DNA of 15,704 nt, from contig JAFWQM010000193.1 of assembly GCA_017509065.1 (NCBI GenBank), positions 1 to 15,704 on the forward strand, read 5' to 3'. The notes below the pieces were generated by a model. It did no database searches. It was given only the letters and a program-made list of their open reading frames with translations, and had not been told where the DNA came from. Position 1 is the stretch's first letter. Every line of letters starts with the position of its first letter. Source of the DNA: Clostridia bacterium (GTDB taxonomy: Bacteria > Bacillota_A > Clostridia > Christensenellales > Aristaeellaceae). This document shows positions 13,014 to 15,704 of this stretch, one piece after another. A program made the translations under genes and the position numbers.

Positions 13014-13963
13014 ATATCTGGCTGAATTTCCTCATCGACTCCCTGGCCTTCGGCGCGACCTTCATGTACGGCTCCACCGGCGAAATCCTGACGGAAAAAG
13101 CCGGGCACCTGAACTTAGGCATTCCCGGCATCATGTGCATGGGCGGCGCGGGCGGCTGCCTGATGCTGAACCTGATCGGCAAGAGCAATCTTCCGCCGTT
13201 CCTGATCGTGCTGCTGGGCATTCTCTCCTCCCTGCTCCTGTCCGGGCTGATGGGCCTGATTTACTCCTTCATGACCGTCACTCTCCGCGCCAACCAGAAC
13301 GTGACCGGCCTGGCCCTGACCACCTTCGGCGTAGGCCTGATGAAGGTGATCATGAGCAAGATGGACGCCACGGTGTACCTCGTCGGCCCCAAGATGTTCT
13401 ACCGCTGGCCCTTCGCCGGGCGGCAGGACGCGCTGCAATGCCTGGGCGTACTGTTCTTCCTGGCCATCATCGTGGCCGTCGCTTCCAGCTATATTCTGTT
13501 CAAAACCAAGGTGGGCCTGCATCTGCGCGCCGTGGGCGAAAACCCCGCCACCGCCGACGCCGTTGGCATCAACGTGAACCGCTATAAGTACGTCGCCACC
13601 TGCGTGGGCAGCGGCATCGCGGGCCTGGGCGGGTTCTACTACATCATCGACTACATGGCCTCCCAGGAAGCCTACCTGAGCCTGGAAGCCTTCGGCTGGC
13701 TGAGCATCGCGCTGGTTATCTTCGCCCTCTGGCGGCCGCATATGACCATCATCGGCTCCACCGTGTTCGGCTTCCTCTTCTCCTGCTCCAGTTACATCAC
13801 CAATATCGACTGGATTCACGTGACCATGTCCATGAAGCCCATCCTGAAAATGCTGCCTTACGTGGTCACCATCCTGGTGCTGATCGTCACTTCCATCCGC
13901 AACAAGCGGGAAAACCAGCCCCCGTCCTCCCTGGGATTGTCGTATTTCCGGGAAGACAGGTAA
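13010..13963 (+). CDS. ABC importer permease 2 (BMP/nucleoside type)
   Basis: A 317-residue permease of the same family (NupQ/YufQ-like) with about eight or nine hydrophobic segments. GHLNLGIPGIMCMGG (32-46) is the family's sGvlNlgveGimlmGa segment, ANQNVTGLALTTFGVGL the second conserved stretch, and HLRAVGENPATADAVGINVNRYK the cytoplasmic coupling loop, before VGSGIAGLGG. The ATG overlaps the previous stop codon as ATGA, and AAAGGAGG lies seven bases upstream, so the two permeases are translationally coupled and should form a heterodimer with the two-domain ATPase. The operon ends here; no intrinsic terminator lies directly after the stop, but a hairpin followed by CTTTT is found at 14221-14245 within the MITE-like element. 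Confidence 0.9.
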   Translation: MNIWLNFLIDSLAFGATFMYGSTGEILTEKAGHLNLGIPGIMCMGGAGGCLMLNLIGKSNLPPFLIVLLGILSSLLLSGLMGLIYSFMTVTLRANQNVTGLALTTFGVGLMKVIMSKMDATVYLVGPKMFYRWPFAGRQDALQCLGVLFFLAIIVAVASSYILFKTKVGLHLRAVGENPATADAVGINVNRYKYVATCVGSGIAGLGGFYYIIDYMASQEAYLSLEAFGWLSIALVIFALWRPHMTIIGSTVFGFLFSCSSYITNIDWIHVTMSMKPILKMLPYVVTILVLIVTSIRNKRENQPPSSLGLSYFREDR

Positions 13964-14019
13964 GGGACTGGGAGAGAGTGCAGAATTCAGATGGTATAGT
14001 GTGCAAAGTGGGGGGCCCG

Positions 14020-14246
14020 CCAAAAGCCTTCCCCTTGAGGGGAAGGTGGGCCGCGCGGAACAAAGATGGAGAGAGTGGGCAAGTCCATTCGCGCGGCTCG
14101 GATGAGGTGTAACAGTGAATCATCAGATAACCCGTTGAACATATGTCTGGCAAGACACCTCATCCGTCAGGCGCGAAGTTCCTCCGTCACACTGAGCAAA
14201 GCGGGTTCCGCGCCTGACACCTTCCCCTCAAGGGGAAGGCTTTTGG
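14020..14246. mobile_element. MITE-like element with 29-bp perfect terminal inverted repeats
   Basis: The ends 14020-14048 and 14218-14246 are exact inverted repeats of 29 bases, and each end is itself a hairpin (CCTTCCCCT-TG-AGGGGAAGG). Inside are further pairs: CGGATGAGGTGT (14099-14110) with ACACCTCATCCG (14155-14166), and CAGGCGCG (14168-14175) with CGCGCCTG (14209-14216). There is no transposase frame. The 227-base length, terminal repeats and lack of a gene fit a non-autonomous mobile element; I see no clear target duplication. At the right end the hairpin is followed by CTTTT, so it could terminate transcription coming from the ABC operon. The rest of the 378-base gap (13964-14341) holds no gene; TTCTTT-TCGG-AAAGAA (14316-14331) is a small hairpin just before the next start. 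Confidence 0.75.
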
Positions 14247-14341
14247 CTGCTTCCCCAACATTTTTTATTCACGCGTAAGCCGTGGCTCCGCTTCGCTCGG
14301 GATGACATTGCAGCATTCTTTTCGGAAAGAAGTGTAAATCC

Positions 14342-15133
14342 ATGATGACCCAAGAAGAAATGAATCTCCTGGTTCCCCAAAAGCTGAAAGAGATCGAAGC
14401 ATCCCACGGCGTCAAAGCGCTGTATTCCGCCGAGAGCGGCAGCCGGGCGTGGGGCTTTGCCTCGCCGGACAGCGACTTTGACGTGCGTTTTATCTACATC
14501 CGCCCGCGGAACGACTACCTTCGGCTGAACGAAATCCGGGACGTGATCGAAATGCCCATCGACGACACCTGGGATGTGTCGGGCTGGGACCTGCAGAAAA
14601 CCCTGCGGCTGTTGTGGAAATCCAATCCGACGATCTATGAATGGATGCAGTCCCGGATCCGCTATCTGGATTCGGATTTTGACCGGCGCATGGCTCCCCT
14701 GCTAAGGGAGTACTTCAGCAAAAAGAGCATGATGTATCACTACTACCACATGGCGGGCAACAACATGCGCACGTTTCTGAAGGATAAGGAAGCGGTAAAG
14801 CCGAAAAAGTATTTCTACGCCCTGCGGCCGATCATGGCCTGCCGCTGGATCCTGGAAAACAATTCCACGCCGCCGATTCTGTACTCCGATCTCGTGGACG
14901 CGCAGCTGCCCGCGTCGCTTAGAAACGTAAATGAAGAATTGCTGGACATGAAAAAAAGTCTCCCCGAAGGCGCTGAAATCAAGCCCCTCAAAGCAGTGGA
15001 CGACTTTTTGAACGACCAGGCCGAAGCGCTGGGCAACGCGCTGCGCGGGATGCCCGACTACAAGCCCAAAAGCTGGGACGCGCTGAATCAGTTTTTCCTT
15101 TCGGAACTGGACAGGATGGAAGGCACACGATGA
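14342..15133 (+). CDS. Predicted nucleotidyltransferase, RlaP/YcgL-like (polymerase beta superfamily)
   Basis: A 263-residue protein of the COG3541 type (RlaP, Pfam PF10127, named for association with RNA repair). The nucleotidyltransferase signature is GSRAWGFASPDSDFDVRFIY (33-52): Gly33-Ser34 bind the triphosphate, and Asp45 and Asp47 should bind the metal. The later WDLQKTLRLLWKSNPTIYEW and the SMMYHYYHMAGNN region are typical of the family, which has unknown cellular substrates. ATG 14342 or ATG 14345 may start translation; only a weak GGAAAG element lies upstream, and a six-base hairpin with TCGG loop sits about ten bases before the ATG. Its stop overlaps the start of the MutT-like gene (ATGA), so the two are coupled. 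No RNA ligase gene is in the window. Confidence 0.85.
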   Translation: MMTQEEMNLLVPQKLKEIEASHGVKALYSAESGSRAWGFASPDSDFDVRFIYIRPRNDYLRLNEIRDVIEMPIDDTWDVSGWDLQKTLRLLWKSNPTIYEWMQSRIRYLDSDFDRRMAPLLREYFSKKSMMYHYYHMAGNNMRTFLKDKEAVKPKKYFYALRPIMACRWILENNSTPPILYSDLVDAQLPASLRNVNEELLDMKKSLPEGAEIKPLKAVDDFLNDQAEALGNALRGMPDYKPKSWDALNQFFLSELDRMEGTR

Positions 15134-15519
15134 GAAAAACCGTTTCTGTGGTCGCTGCCGTGATTGAATCGGAGGGACGCTTTTTCGCCACCCAGCGGGG
15201 CTACGGCCCCTGGAAGGACGGCTGGGAATTCCCCGGCGGGAAGATCGAGCCGGGCGAAACTCCCGAAGCCGCGCTGGCAAGAGAGATTCGGGAGGAACTG
15301 GACGCGGATGTCGCCGTAGGCGAAAAACTCACCCAGGTGGAATACGATTATCCGGAATTTCACCTGTCCATGGGCTGCTACCGCTGTTCCCTGATTTCCG
15401 GCCGTCTGACCCTGAAAGAACACGAGGCCGCCCGCTGGCTTGCCCCTTCGGAACTCGGGGCCGTTGCCTGGCTCCCGGCTGACGCGCTTGTGGCAGAAGC
15501 GCTTCTTAAAGCTATATAA
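15130..15519 (+). CDS. mutT: MutT-like Nudix hydrolase (8-oxo-dGTP diphosphatase type)
   Basis: A 129-residue Nudix enzyme of MutT length. The box is GGKIEPGETPEAALAREI followed by REELDADV: Gly37, Glu43, Arg51-Glu52, Glu55-Glu56, with Asp58 where the consensus has Gly, a change common in this group. GWEFPGGK before it and EHEAARWLAPSEL with WLPADALV at the C-terminus match the MutT subgroup, which removes oxidised dGTP and prevents mutation, though other (d)NTPs or CTP are possible. The start overlaps the nucleotidyltransferase stop by four bases, so it depends on translation of that gene. It could provide defence against oxidative damage alongside the peroxidase operon, but they are far apart and on opposite strands. 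Confidence 0.88.
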   Translation: MRKTVSVVAAVIESEGRFFATQRGYGPWKDGWEFPGGKIEPGETPEAALAREIREELDADVAVGEKLTQVEYDYPEFHLSMGCYRCSLISGRLTLKEHEAARWLAPSELGAVAWLPADALVAEALLKAI

Positions 15520-15525
15520 AAAAAC

Positions 15526-15572
15526 CAATAAACAGTTTTGTTATTGCAATTCAGCTATAACTGAATTATTGC
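15526..15572 (+). terminator. Hairpins after mutT, weak terminator candidate
   Basis: CAATAA (15526-15531) pairs with TTATTG (15541-15546), and directly after it AATTCAG (15548-15554) pairs with CTGAATT (15561-15567). They lie just past the stop codon, but no T-tract follows, so termination is uncertain. Confidence 0.35.
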
Positions 15573-15590
15573 TCGCCCAATTGAATCGTG

Positions 15591-15704
15591 AATTCAGATG
15601 CGGGATGAGAAATCGTTCCAGACAAGGAACGAAACCGCAGGAATACTGGGGCCGAAGCGCTCGAAAAACAATCCGGTGGATTGTTTTTAGCGGAGGCCGG
15701 GCGG
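15591..15704. repeat. Structured non-coding repeat at the right window edge
   Basis: No gene is seen. CGTTCC-N6-GGAACG (about 15613-15630) and a perfect 11-bp hairpin AAAAACAATCC-GGT-GGATTGTTTTT (15664-15688) inside CGCT/AGCG are present. The CAATCC/GGATTG core resembles the GCAATCC-TT-GGATTGC hairpin at 3063-3078, and GAATTCAGATG is shared with 13983-13993. It looks like the start of another dispersed element cut by the window end. Confidence 0.5.

Noticed and set aside
14066..14278. Small open frame across the MITE-like element
   Set aside because: No ribosome binding site, and it simply reads through the inverted repeats.

Overview
The window reads as chromosome of a Bacillota (Clostridia-like) bacterium, probably an uncultured gut lineage. 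Nearly every gene has a strong AGGAGG-type ribosome binding site, promoters are of sigma-A type, the two-component pair looks WalRK-like, the ABC importer carries Clostridia-style signatures, and the coding DNA is fairly GC-rich with AT-rich promoter regions. The lineage is inferred from these features only. I see no rRNA, tRNA, CRISPR, phage or transposase gene.

Layout. 1-171: three consecutive hairpins, no gene. 172-318 (-): a 48-residue Met-rich small protein of unknown function. 583-1516 (-): a GNAT acetyltransferase followed by a two-cysteine OhrR-type MarR regulator, closed by a terminator. 1638-3730 (-): gpx, a flavin thioredoxin reductase and trxA, read from one clear promoter that carries a perfect inverted repeat at the expected transcription start. 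3909-5029 (-): uridine kinase then a Nudix hydrolase, with promoter and terminator. 5231-5716 (+): a second GNAT, divergent from udk. 5685-7839 (-): sensor kinase and OmpR-type regulator. 8163-13963 (+): a secreted phosphodiester-glycosidase-like protein, an Lgt-like membrane protein, then an ABC importer (ATPase plus two permeases) of the BMP/nucleoside type. 13964-14341: a MITE-like element with 29-bp perfect terminal inverted repeats. 14342-15519 (+): an RlaP/YcgL-like nucleotidyltransferase overlapping a MutT-like Nudix hydrolase. 15520-15704: structured non-coding DNA.

How the genes fit together. GPx, thioredoxin reductase and thioredoxin would form a complete thiol peroxidase chain. The reductase keeps its FAD motifs and CxxC but lacks the usual NADPH-binding motifs, as in ferredoxin-dependent flavin thioredoxin reductases (FFTR), so peroxide reduction here may be driven by ferredoxin. 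The peroxide-sensing OhrR-like repressor next door and the operator-like palindrome in the gpx promoter suggest how it is controlled. The udk-Nudix pair and the nucleoside-type ABC importer both point to nucleoside handling, although no substrate-binding lipoprotein is present in the window.

The intergenic DNA is rich in dispersed palindromes. One family occurs three times (1980-2024, 2931-3178, 10077-10162), and the MITE-like element and the hairpin arrays at both window ends appear to be other families.
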